Shown piece by piece: positions 43,985 to 53,300 of a stretch of DNA of 64,000 nt (position 1 is the stretch's first letter; each line of letters starts with the position of its first letter). The DNA is from UBA5603 sp964501315. Lineage in GTDB: Bacteria > Bacillota_I > Bacilli_A > Izemoplasmatales > Hujiaoplasmataceae. Below the pieces are notes generated by a model that was not told where the DNA came from, made no database searches, and was given only the letters and a program-made list of their open reading frames with translations. The stretch is from contig CAZCSO010000006.1 in assembly GCA_964501315.1 (NCBI GenBank), positions 1 to 64,000 of the forward strand, given 5' to 3'. A program made the position numbers and the translations under genes.

Positions 43985-44914
43985 ATGAATATCGAATTAG
44001 GAAAAACCTATCAATTCTATGGTAAAGTAGAACAGACCAATTCCTCAACCTACGAAGATTATCCTGTGAATGTCACCGTAGAAGACATGGATAAGGTGAT
44101 TGTTCGTATTGAACAAGGAACCGAGTTACAACTCAATAAAATCTATTACTTTGAAGCCGTAGGCGTTGAATTCAAAGATAAATTGCATTTAAAGGCATCC
44201 CTCGTTGAATTGATGAAAGATCGCGCCATTGAAGACGATGAAAAAGAGCGATTGATGCGGGCGTTCTACGATTACGCTCCCATGAGTTTGGCAGATTTAA
44301 AAGCGGGCGTCTATGGGTTTATGAAACGCTTGACGAATCCCACCATCAAAGCCATCACCGAGGATATATTTAACCGATATGAATCTGATTTTTTCATGTA
44401 TCCCGCCGCAACTAAATTTCATCATGCGTACATCTCGGGTTTAGCGTATCATACTTTGACAATGCTAAAACTAGCGGTAAAAATTGCGGATGTATACCCA
44501 TTCTTAAACGAAGATCTATTAATATCGGGGATTATTTTACACGATATCACGAAAATCCTGGAATTTGATTCTTACGAAGGTTCTGAGTACACCCTTCAAG
44601 GGAAATTGGTTGGTCATATCACGTTAGGTACGAATGAAATCGCCTTGACGGCTAAAAGACTGAACGTCGATCAAACCGAAGAAGCGATGTTGCTTGAACA
44701 CATCATATTGTCGCATCATTACTACGGTAACTTCGGTTCACCGAAAAAACCAAACATTGCAGAAGCGTTGATTATCCATTTCATCGATAACATCGATTCG
44801 AAAGTAGCCGTACTCGGTGAAGCGTTAGAAGGCATCAAAGTGGGTTCATTTACTGAACCCATCGGAGTTTTGGATAAAGAGAAGTATTACAAGCATTCCC
44901 TATCGAAAAAATAA
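43985..44914 (+). CDS. yhaM: 3'-5' exoribonuclease YhaM
   Basis: A 309-residue protein with an N-terminal OB-fold (about 1-70) and an HD domain. The HD motif is in HHAYISGLAYHTLTM and ILHDITKI, with SHHYYGNFGSPKKP as the conserved tail motif. YhaM trims RNA from the 3' end in Gram-positive bacteria. AAAGGAGG precedes the ATG, 11 bases after pulA. Confidence 0.93.
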   Translation: MNIELGKTYQFYGKVEQTNSSTYEDYPVNVTVEDMDKVIVRIEQGTELQLNKIYYFEAVGVEFKDKLHLKASLVELMKDRAIEDDEKERLMRAFYDYAPMSLADLKAGVYGFMKRLTNPTIKAITEDIFNRYESDFFMYPAATKFHHAYISGLAYHTLTMLKLAVKIADVYPFLNEDLLISGIILHDITKILEFDSYEGSEYTLQGKLVGHITLGTNEIALTAKRLNVDQTEEAMLLEHIILSHHYYGNFGSPKKPNIAEALIIHFIDNIDSKVAVLGEALEGIKVGSFTEPIGVLDKEKYYKHSLSKK

Positions 44915-44916
44915 TG

Positions 44917-44955
44917 AATGAGTTAACAAGGTTTGCTTTGTTAACTCTTTTTTTT
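44917..44955 (+). terminator. Intrinsic terminator after yhaM
   Basis: GAGTTAACAA / TTTGTTAACTC stem with a short loop followed by T8. Confidence 0.9.
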
Positions 44956-44989
44956 GATGTATAATGATAAGAACGAAAGGAGTGGTCTG

Positions 44990-45772
44990 ATGATTCGGTT
45001 ACTTCAAGAGGATGATACACACGATCTGCTCGATTTTTTGTATCAAGAATCTGCTTTTAATATTTTCCCCATCGGCGATGTCGAAACATTTGGCATACAC
45101 ACTGATTTTTTACATGTTTATGGCGATTATGTTAAAGGAACTCTGGAAAGCATTTTGCTAATCTATCATCAGAATGCCATCTATTATTCCATCGTTGAGA
45201 CCATCAATCCTGATTTCATCCCCATAGTGTCTCTCTACAACGTTCATGTAATATCAGGAAAAGAATCATTGATGAGTCGATGGATTCCTTACATTCCATC
45301 AAAAACGATTAAGACGATGTGTTTTTGTCGATTGAGAGAATCAACCCCTTTTGAAGATCATCATTTTTCTATTCATCGGTTATCAACGGAAGAAGAGGCT
45401 AAAGAATTGTTCGATTTATTAAAAAGGATAGATGAGTTTGCGGATCTGAAAACCGATAAAGAAGCGTTTGTCCAAGAAAAGATGCATGCCTTAAAAATGG
45501 GGATGACGTTAACCATTCGCGAGAACAACCACTTGGTTGCAACGGCCTCAACGACCGCCACAACGTCGAAGAGTACGATGATAGTAGGAGTAGCTACCGA
45601 CAAAGACTATCGTCATAAAGGCTATGCTACAGCGCTTTTAAAGGAAATAATAAAGCATTATGTTGATGAAAAGAAAGAATGTTGTTTGTTTTTCGATAAT
45701 TTGGAAGCGGGCAGAATTTACGAACGGCTCGGATTTCGGATCATCGGTCGATGGATGATGATTCAACGATAA
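44990..45772 (+). CDS. GNAT family N-acetyltransferase
   Basis: A 260-residue protein. The C-terminal half is a GNAT domain with the acetyl-CoA loop GVATDKDYRHKGYATALL (Q/RxxGxA type) and the final FYERLGF-like RIYERLGFRIIGRW. The N-terminal half (about 1-120) is a weaker, GNAT-like or substrate domain. The acceptor is unknown. AAGGAGTGG lies before the ATG at 44990; TATAAT at 44960-44965. Confidence 0.85.
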   Translation: MIRLLQEDDTHDLLDFLYQESAFNIFPIGDVETFGIHTDFLHVYGDYVKGTLESILLIYHQNAIYYSIVETINPDFIPIVSLYNVHVISGKESLMSRWIPYIPSKTIKTMCFCRLRESTPFEDHHFSIHRLSTEEEAKELFDLLKRIDEFADLKTDKEAFVQEKMHALKMGMTLTIRENNHLVATASTTATTSKSTMIVGVATDKDYRHKGYATALLKEIIKHYVDEKKECCLFFDNLEAGRIYERLGFRIIGRWMMIQR

Positions 45773-45774
45773 AA

Positions 45775-45808
45775 AAAAGCTCTCAAGTTTGAACTTGGGA
45801 GCTTTTCA
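45775..45808. terminator. Bidirectional terminator
   Basis: AAGCTCTCAAGTT / AACTTGGGAGCTT long stem with a two- to four-base loop between convergent genes. Confidence 0.85.
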
Positions 45809-45811
45809 TTG

Positions 45812-48800
45812 TTAGTCGATGTATTTTCCAAACAGAGCATCGTAATACGTTTGACGTATGGTCGCGAGTTTGGCTTGTAATTCGGCATTGGTAAGTTCTG
45901 AATAATCCGATGATTGGAAGGTACCATCCACCATGCGGTTTGCCATTTGGATGTTTAACGTTCCGACGACATAGAGATTGCCAAGCAAATCATCGAAGTA
46001 GAATTCGAGGGCTTCTCTAACATCGTTGGGGAAGGTTGGAATGGTGATGTTGTATTTTTGTTCAATTTCCGTATCTTCCAAATCGTAAACTAAGGAGTAC
46101 ATGTAGTATTGAGCGTACAGTTTGAGTTGATCTAACGAAGGAGCACCATTTGGATTGATGATTTCATCTGGGTAAGCAGTATTCGTATCGGTAAACATCG
46201 CACTGAAACGTTCGAAATCGTCGCCTTTGGAAGCTAAGATGAGATGAACACCAAATTGCGTGGTAACGAGTGGAGAATAGAGTTGGTCTAAATCTTGATT
46301 TTGTTCCAGTTGATATTCTTGATACAACGCAACCAATGCATCGACGTACTCAGGAACATAAGTGTCTTTAACGCCGTACTCACCGCTGTATTGGAGTGAA
46401 TGAGTGATGGTATCGTCTTCAGAGTCTTCAATGTTCAAGTCTTCGGTCATCAACCAAATACCTGCATTTTTGTAAGCGCCCCATTCGGAATCGTCCTGAC
46501 GGGTATCGTTGGTATAGGCGGTGATCAAGGTGGCGAAGGTATTGTCGGCATCATCCAAGTATTCCAAAACATCGGTTTCGAGACCCGCTTTTAATGCATT
46601 GAATGCGGCTAAGTCTGTGGCGTTTAGTGAAGCAATGTAATCGTTGTAATCATCCGGCGTTCCATCTTCATTAAAGTCAACGTACATAATTAAATGTGTA
46701 ACATTCAATGAGAAGTAATTATTGTAGTTATCTTCTACTGTAGCGACCAATAAATCAACTAAATCTTCTTCGGTAATGGCTTCATTGATGAAGAATGGTT
46801 GCAATACGCCTTTAACCAAGTAACGGAGTAAATCCATTTCCGATTTGGTACCGTATTGATAACGAGCAAACGATGCGAAGTCAGCGTAATCAAAACTGAT
46901 TCCGTATTGTTCATACATGGCTTTGTAGGAAAGATACGTCATCTTTTGAGAACGGATAGAATCGTAGATCTCATCGATTTTATCGGATTTATTTTTTGTT
47001 AAATCACGTTGTTCACCAAATATTTGAACAAAATAATCAGAGTAAAGGATTTCTTTAAATTGTGAAGCGTATAACGTATAAAGAGCAGCGTTCTTATCCA
47101 TTGCGTAGTTGAAGAATTGATCAGCTGTTAATGAATAATCTTCTGTCGTAGCTTCGGCATCCAAATACCCAGGATAACCCGTTAAGGTTGCAAGGATGGA
47201 TTCGTCGCCTTTGGTATCGTATTCAAAATTAGTATCCGTTGCGGAATAATCAACACCTAAGAATTTGTCGAAAATCGAAAATCCATATTCGCTTCTGAGA
47301 GCAACTAAGGCAGAAGAGATGTTATCGGTATCTGTATCGGCAACGTAAGCGTCTAATAAATCATTGTAAATTTGGTCGTATAGATCATCGTTAGCGATTA
47401 ATGTTTTGATAACCGGTTGCGTTAACGTCGATGGAACGATTTCTGAAGTCGTTCCTTCTTTTAATACTTTCACGATAACGGTGTTGGTACGGGTGACGCC
47501 ATCAAGCGTAATTTTATAGGTCAACGTCACGTTGGTGTCGTTTTCAGGAATCGTGACGACGCCTTTTGCGGATAATACGCCCGTATTCGAAGATGTCCAT
47601 GTGATGGTTGAATCAAACCAAGACGTCGTTGGTAATGTTAAATCAGTGACGGTTTGAGCGGGTAAGACGATGGTTGATTCAATTTGATCCAAGATGGTTT
47701 CGTAAATAGCATTTTTCGCAGGTTGCGTTAATTTATAAACTAAGAAATAATATGAATTATTGGATTGCGTATAACTTGAAGCAGCGGCCATATAAGGAAC
47801 CGTATCCTCATTGGATAAATTGAGTGTGTAGAACATGTATTTGGCTAACGAGGAAGAAGAAGCATTGACTTTATCAAAGTTAAAGACAAGGTCATCGTTG
47901 GGTAATCCAATTAAATCTTCTTGAGTTGCGTTAACAGGGAGTTGAGTACGATAGTCAGAATAAATATCGTTGTAAATGCGAATATAATACGATAGTACTT
48001 CGGCTTCGGTCAGTTCTTGAGAGTTGTTGACCGTGACAGTACCCATGTTGGCAATCGCTTTGTATTTTTTGTTAACGATTAAATCCGTTGTCGAGGTTAC
48101 GTCAGTCGAGGTCGTGTCATAAATTTTTCCGTCTTTGTCGATGGTATAAAGCAACGTAGCACCATCATAGACTTTAGCAGCTTCTTCAGCATCATACGGA
48201 TTGGTTTTCGTTACGGTATAGTAATGTGTATTCGCATCTAAATACGTTTGAGCTTCGGCTTCAGTAGCGAAGATGTGTGCGGCTTCAACAACAATTTCTG
48301 AATCTTCGTCAATGAGGTTGTTTTGATCATCTTTGGTAAACTCATCGCCGTCGTCGTTGGTATAAACGTTCGTGCCATACGTGTAAATGACTTCATCGTC
48401 TAAATTGAGTAAATCACCATCGGCGTTGGTATAGTAGACATCAACGGTTACGTATGCTTCAACGATTTGATCTTGATCATCTAACAAGGATTCGTTCGTG
48501 AATGTATAACCAAGGTACATACGTAACGTTTTTGATTGATAGGCAACCAAATTGTATTTTTGTAATTGTGCGGTTGCTTCAGCAAGCGATGCAAAACGAA
48601 TTCGAATAGCCTTGATGTCGTCAAATGTTCTGAACACGTATTCAGAAGCAATCGCTTTTTCGGTAATGACGTCGTTTTGGTCAGCTGCATAACGGGTATA
48701 CGCTTCTTTGGCTAGAACCAAACGAGCATAATTTTCTTCATCGCCTGCAAAGCCGGCTAAAATCATGCTTTGTTCATAAGCATCTTCATAAGTTTGAATT

Positions 48801-49165
48801 TGGTCAGCCGTTAAGTCAGCGATTAACGTATCGTCGGATGTTCCAAATTTCAATTCTTTTATTTTGGCTTGAATGTCGGCGTCGGATACTTGCGCCATAT
48901 AGGCTTGCAAAAGATGAGAATCGATGAGATAAAGCAATTGTTCGATCCCATCGCTTGATTTCAATTCTTCAAAGATTTCTTGATTGGTAATGGAATAAAT
49001 AACGTTGCCGGAATCGTCGACACGTTCATAAAAAATCCCCTCAGGATCTGTTAACTGGGGAATGTTGGATTGCCCGGTTACCAAGGCAATGATCAGCATC
49101 GTAAGAATCACCGTTAATAAAACGGAGAATATGATGACGACGCGTTTGGTCATTATGTTCTTCAT
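45812..49165 (-). CDS. Giant membrane-anchored SurA/PrsA-like foldase with Ig-like domain
   Basis: A 1117-residue protein with one N-terminal membrane helix (about 8-30) and a long external part. An N-terminal SurA-like helical region (about 40-200) is interrupted by an inserted Asp/Tyr-rich section. Near residue 510-580 lies an atrophied bacterial Ig domain (VTDLTLPTTSWFDSTITW...VTIPENDTNVTLTYKI). The C-terminal third has parvulin-like marks, NVTHLIMYVDF and VTTQFGVHLILASKG, which match the first and last strands of PpiC domains. It is three times the usual PrsA length. It may help fold the giant secreted protein encoded divergently at 50313. The start at 49165 has AAGGAG about 14 bases upstream. 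Confidence 0.65.
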   Translation of the reverse strand: MKNIMTKRVVIIFSVLLTVILTMLIIALVTGQSNIPQLTDPEGIFYERVDDSGNVIYSITNQEIFEELKSSDGIEQLLYLIDSHLLQAYMAQVSDADIQAKIKELKFGTSDDTLIADLTADQIQTYEDAYEQSMILAGFAGDEENYARLVLAKEAYTRYAADQNDVITEKAIASEYVFRTFDDIKAIRIRFASLAEATAQLQKYNLVAYQSKTLRMYLGYTFTNESLLDDQDQIVEAYVTVDVYYTNADGDLLNLDDEVIYTYGTNVYTNDDGDEFTKDDQNNLIDEDSEIVVEAAHIFATEAEAQTYLDANTHYYTVTKTNPYDAEEAAKVYDGATLLYTIDKDGKIYDTTSTDVTSTTDLIVNKKYKAIANMGTVTVNNSQELTEAEVLSYYIRIYNDIYSDYRTQLPVNATQEDLIGLPNDDLVFNFDKVNASSSSLAKYMFYTLNLSNEDTVPYMAAASSYTQSNNSYYFLVYKLTQPAKNAIYETILDQIESTIVLPAQTVTDLTLPTTSWFDSTITWTSSNTGVLSAKGVVTIPENDTNVTLTYKITLDGVTRTNTVIVKVLKEGTTSEIVPSTLTQPVIKTLIANDDLYDQIYNDLLDAYVADTDTDNISSALVALRSEYGFSIFDKFLGVDYSATDTNFEYDTKGDESILATLTGYPGYLDAEATTEDYSLTADQFFNYAMDKNAALYTLYASQFKEILYSDYFVQIFGEQRDLTKNKSDKIDEIYDSIRSQKMTYLSYKAMYEQYGISFDYADFASFARYQYGTKSEMDLLRYLVKGVLQPFFINEAITEEDLVDLLVATVEDNYNNYFSLNVTHLIMYVDFNEDGTPDDYNDYIASLNATDLAAFNALKAGLETDVLEYLDDADNTFATLITAYTNDTRQDDSEWGAYKNAGIWLMTEDLNIEDSEDDTITHSLQYSGEYGVKDTYVPEYVDALVALYQEYQLEQNQDLDQLYSPLVTTQFGVHLILASKGDDFERFSAMFTDTNTAYPDEIINPNGAPSLDQLKLYAQYYMYSLVYDLEDTEIEQKYNITIPTFPNDVREALEFYFDDLLGNLYVVGTLNIQMANRMVDGTFQSSDYSELTNAELQAKLATIRQTYYDALFGKYID

Positions 49166-49202
49166 ATTTGTCTTTTCACTCCTTACAAATTTGGCAATAT
49201 CT

Positions 49203-49231
49203 ATGATACCATTATTCGCCCCTAAAGACAA
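49203..49231 (-). promoter_or_regulatory. Promoter of the giant foldase gene
   Basis: Minus strand: TTGTCT (49231-49226), 17-bp spacer, TATCAT (49208-49203), 37 bases before the ATG. Confidence 0.6.
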
Positions 49232-49274
49232 CAAATTTATTATGATAATTTCATGATTAGCGTGTGTGTTTTCG

Positions 49275-49302
49275 CAAAAAAACCTAAAGGTTTCTTTTTT
49301 TA
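49275..49302. other. Small terminator-like dyad in the divergent gap
   Basis: A7-CCT-AA-AGG-TTTCT7 symmetric hairpin with A and T tracts on each side, placed between the two divergent promoters. It could stop stray transcription in both directions. Confidence 0.4.
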
Positions 49303-49369
49303 TACCTAGTTTACACCGGTTTTGAGGACTATTTGATGAAAACGATTGTAAAAAAATCAATGCAGGCCG

Positions 49370-49398
49370 TTGACAAATGCCATTAATACTTATATAAT
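49370..49398 (+). promoter_or_regulatory. Strong promoter of the riboswitch operon
   Basis: Perfect TTGACA (49370-49375), 17-bp spacer, perfect TATAAT (49393-49398). It places the transcript start near 49405, just before the aptamer. Confidence 0.9.
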
Positions 49399-49404
49399 TA
49401 CTCT

Positions 49405-49480
49405 GTAAATAGCAAAACTAGTGAAAGCTAGCGACGCAAAGCTATAGGGCCTTCGAAACGATGGTAGCCAGTTGCCGTTA
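49405..49480 (+). ncRNA. Cyclic di-GMP-I (GEMM-I) riboswitch aptamer
   Basis: The conserved GEMM-I elements are present in order: GCAAA at the 5' end of P1, a CTAG-t-GAAA-g-CTAG hairpin with GNRA tetraloop (P2), the invariant GACGCAAAGC junction, GCTA...TAGC pairing with the GGCC tetraloop-receptor side (P3), and TAGCCAGTTGCC closing P1. P1 pairs GCAA (49412-49415) with TTGC (49472-49475). The base two before the conserved CAAA is A49411 where G is usual. It sits in the leader of the gene at 49597. Confidence 0.92.
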
Positions 49481-49507
49481 TCTTGTGAAAAGATGAGGGC
49501 GTTTTTT
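49474..49507 (+). terminator. Riboswitch expression-platform terminator
   Basis: GCCGTTATCTT (49474-49484) pairs with AAGATGAGGGC (49490-49500) with one mismatch and one G-T, followed by G and T6. Its 5' arm shares bases 49474-49476 with the closing strand of aptamer P1, so ligand-stabilised P1 and the full terminator compete. This predicts ligand turns expression on. Confidence 0.75.
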
Positions 49508-49596
49508 ATTTCAAGTACTTTTTTGAAATGGAAGCGTCATCGCTTGAGATAATGGCTTTTTTTAAAAGCAGAATCCCGCTCTAAGGAGTGATGCGA

Positions 49597-50301
49597 ATGA
49601 GACCTTTAGACCTAAAAAAACGGCTCGTCATTTCATTCGTAATACTGGCATTTTCGATGTCGCTTTTTGTCGTTGCGACATGGGCGTGGTTCACACAATT
49701 GATTGAAGATGATCAAACCTATACAGTTGGATATGTCAGCGTTGATGTAGATCCTTATTTTGAAGTTTGGAATGCTGGGACAGAAACTTATGATCGAATT
49801 GAAGCGACTTTTGTTACACTTCCTGAAAATCCGGCAATCGCAAAGACTGGTGTTTATCTCATAGTACTTGATACGAGATCATCGAACTACTTTTTTGAGA
49901 ATTTTCGGTTACGATTTGTTGTCAATAGTTCAGTAGACACTTACTTTCGAGTAAAAATCTATGAACAATTAACACTCACCTATGAGAATTATCAGGGTGG
50001 ATATACAGAATTAACCATTCTAAACAATTCCTATATGCCATTCGATTATGATTTAACTAATTGGATTGATCAACGCCAATACGATGATTATATGTATTAT
50101 TCAGTTCCCGTAAAAAGGGTTGATTTAAACACACCGACTTACATCGACTTAATCGATGATTATACGTTAGATGATTTTCCGATTTATGACTTAAATTATT
50201 CGTTACAAATCACATTTCAGTTAGAAGCTGTCCAAGCCTATGGTGGACCTCAAAATGAATGGGGCTTATCTACTAAACCATGGGATAATTCCGATTGGTA
50301 G
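49597..50301 (+). CDS. SipW-type signal-peptide surface protein
   Basis: A 234-residue secreted protein. The N-terminus (KKRLVISFVILAFSMSLF, then VVATWAWFT) has the SipW-dependent signal pattern with the AxAWF motif used by TasA/camelysin-type matrix proteins. The mature part is acidic, Tyr/Asp-rich and predicted beta-sandwich, without a known enzyme motif. It may be a fibre subunit or a partner of the giant protein encoded 11 bases downstream. AAGGAG is eight bases before the ATG at 49597. It is the first gene behind the riboswitch. No SipW peptidase gene is in the window. Confidence 0.7.
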   Translation: MRPLDLKKRLVISFVILAFSMSLFVVATWAWFTQLIEDDQTYTVGYVSVDVDPYFEVWNAGTETYDRIEATFVTLPENPAIAKTGVYLIVLDTRSSNYFFENFRLRFVVNSSVDTYFRVKIYEQLTLTYENYQGGYTELTILNNSYMPFDYDLTNWIDQRQYDDYMYYSVPVKRVDLNTPTYIDLIDDYTLDDFPIYDLNYSLQITFQLEAVQAYGGPQNEWGLSTKPWDNSDW

Positions 50302-50312
50302 GAGGTGAGTTC

Positions 50313-53300
50313 ATGCGCTACTTATATCGCAAAGATTTTTACATTCTTCGGTTTATGGTTACAACAATGACTTTGCTATTCCTTATATTTACAATGGTCC
50401 TAAGCGGTATAACTCCCGTTTGGGCTTCTCGTTTATTCCCTAATCTCCCCGATGAGCAGATTGATGAGTTTCGTGGCGATTTTGACTGGGATTTGACTTT
50501 GACACCCCCTTCCTCAGCGAGTGATTACATAGTCTATTCTGATTTTAGGGATAATTATTGTTTATTTGATACAAGCATTAGTACTTGTCAATCGGCTGTT
50601 AATGGTAAATATATTCGAATCGATACTGCTGAAGATTTATATCGTTTTTCTGTCGATGTCTCGTATGAAGATTTTTACATTACGGGCGATCCAGTAGAAG
50701 ATAAAGTTTTAAGCTGGGATAAAAAAGCGTTTTTATTATCACTCCACTATAAGCTAGGCAATAACATTGATTATTCCGTTATGGGTGCTAAAACATTCAT
50801 TTCAATCGGTTATCATTTGCCGGATGCATCGTCGTATGATGTTCCTAGTGCTTTAAACAATTTGTTTACCGGAACATTTGACGGACAAGGTTTTACCATA
50901 TCAAACTTGTATGTTGCTGGATATCAGTACCTTATTTATGAAGATAACTCTGGGTCAACCACAGAATACATTCCAACAACAGAATATTATGCCATGTTTA
51001 ATTACAATATGGGCACCATTCAAAATTTTGGTTTGATTGATCCTACGCTTGAGGTACTTCAATACGTAGAAGATATGCATTCCATAGCCACCTTGGTCGG
51101 ATATAATATTGGCACGAGTTCTCAAAATGCGATTGTTGATCACGTCTATGTTATTGACACAAGAACCAGCGTATATGAAGCAGGACTTCGCTATAACATT
51201 GGGACCATTAGTGAAGATGTCAAGGCAGCAGGAATGGTCCATACGAATGGGCAATATGGCGTCTTTACCAATGCTTATTTTGTGTCAATATTGGTTGTTA
51301 ATGCTTATTATTTCAATAAAATAGACGGACAACCCGTGCTCTATTACAATTATGGCACAATTAGTCAACTTGCATTCGATGACACTGTTTATCTTGAAAC
51401 AGTATTGACCTATAATATCGAAGCCAAAAATGGTTTAGCTACTAGTGAAACCACTACTATGTTAAAGTCAGGAACAGACTCCGTTCTAAATGACCTGGAT
51501 GATCGATGGCATTTTTACGCGTCGGATTCATATCCGATATTATTAGGATTTGAGTCTGAAGGCGGTTATTTTTTGATTAATGATGCCATCGACTTTGTTT
51601 TCTTTTCTAGAGCATTAAGTTTTATAACCAAATACGATGCAGTTCATGAATATAAGCAGGCGAATTATCGGCTCACGAACGATATTGATTTAAGTACATT
51701 AGCTCCGGGAGCCTATAAAACATCGTCTGCCACGTTCGAAGGAACCCTCACGGGATTAATCGACGAGTCTCATCCTGATTATCCTGAAAATCCCGAGGAT
51801 TACACCTACAACGATAACTTTTATATCTATAATCTTGATATTTCAACGGGCATTATTCGTAATAACGTCTATTATGCCGGTCTTTTTAGCATTTTAGGTT
51901 CTTCTTCCTCGGTCAATAATATCAACTTTTCTGATGTATCAATTAGTTTGACGGATACGGAAAGTTATTATTCTTACCCCTTTTATATAGGATTAGTTGC
52001 GGGAAGAAACTCAGCAGGAACGCTTGAAAACATCATAACTCACACCGATGTATCAATCTATTTGGGCGATGATGCTATCGGTGAAACCCATGTGGGTGGA
52101 TTGGTAGGTCAATCATCAGGTTTAATTAGCCATGTTCAGGCCTCAGGGACGCTCGATGCTGGAATTCATACCATTTCATCATCCTACACCATTACTCCGC
52201 GAATCTATATAGGTGGTATCGTTGGTACGGCTATTACGAATCAACTTCGAATTGAAGAAGCCGTTCATCAAGGGACTATTACTGGATTCTCAACGACGTC
52301 GACACCAGCTTTTTCTTCAGGGTATACTAATTATCAGTTGAAAATGGGTGGTATTATTGGCTATTTGTACAATACCTCCTCGGTCAAACATCAATTGCTT
52401 AATGTATCCAATAAAGGGTCGATAATTATTAGGAATATTTCTGATTCGACAACACCCGATCCGACACAACATATCGGTGGTGTTTTTGGTGAGTTGGAAG
52501 GAAACGCTCCGACGTTAGAAGACGCAGAGGAAAACTATTTATTCGCGAACTTACATAACGAAGGTAACTTTACAGCAACCTACGCTACGGGAGTTGCTAT
52601 TGTCCGAGTAGCAGGAATTGGTGTGAATAATGCTTCAGAACATATTGAATACGCCTTATTATCAAATGGAAGCAGTGATGGAAGTAATGGCCATTTCACA
52701 CTAAACAGCGAGCCTACAGCAACGACGAACAACTTATTTAAGTTTACTGGAATCATCTTTGATGTAGGAAGCACTGGTGTAACGTTATCACGGGTTTACA
52801 ACCATGCGAACTTGAACTATTCCACCGGGTATTCCACGTATGTTTCGCCACTATACTACTCTTTATCGAATACATCATCAACAATCCGTTATTCATCTAA
52901 TTATGGAAACATTTCGTTGATTAAGTCGGATTTATCTTCGATTACGATATCAAATTCATTTTCAATGTCAGGTATATCTTCCTCATCGAACATATCTTAT
53001 TTAAATGTATTTAATTATGGAATTATTTCAGTTGTCAACGTTAATATCCAAGGCTATTCATTGTTTGTCAGTGGGATTGCTCGCGAACTATCTCAAGACA
53101 ATTATATGAAAAATTCAGTAAACTATGGAGAAATCACGGTAGCTAAAATTACGAGCAGAAGTACTTTATGGACTGCAGTTCAAACTGACAGTAGTACTCG
53201 AAATATTTTTATTGCCGGATTGGTCAATATTAACAAGGCGGGAGATTTGCAAAGTTTTGCTTTGGATGCGGATAACCCAGTAGCAGAAGAAGGAATTATC

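Noticed and set aside
50955..51254. Minus-strand open frames inside the giant gene
   Set aside because: Shadows of the long plus-strand gene, with no promoter, ribosome site or recognisable domain.
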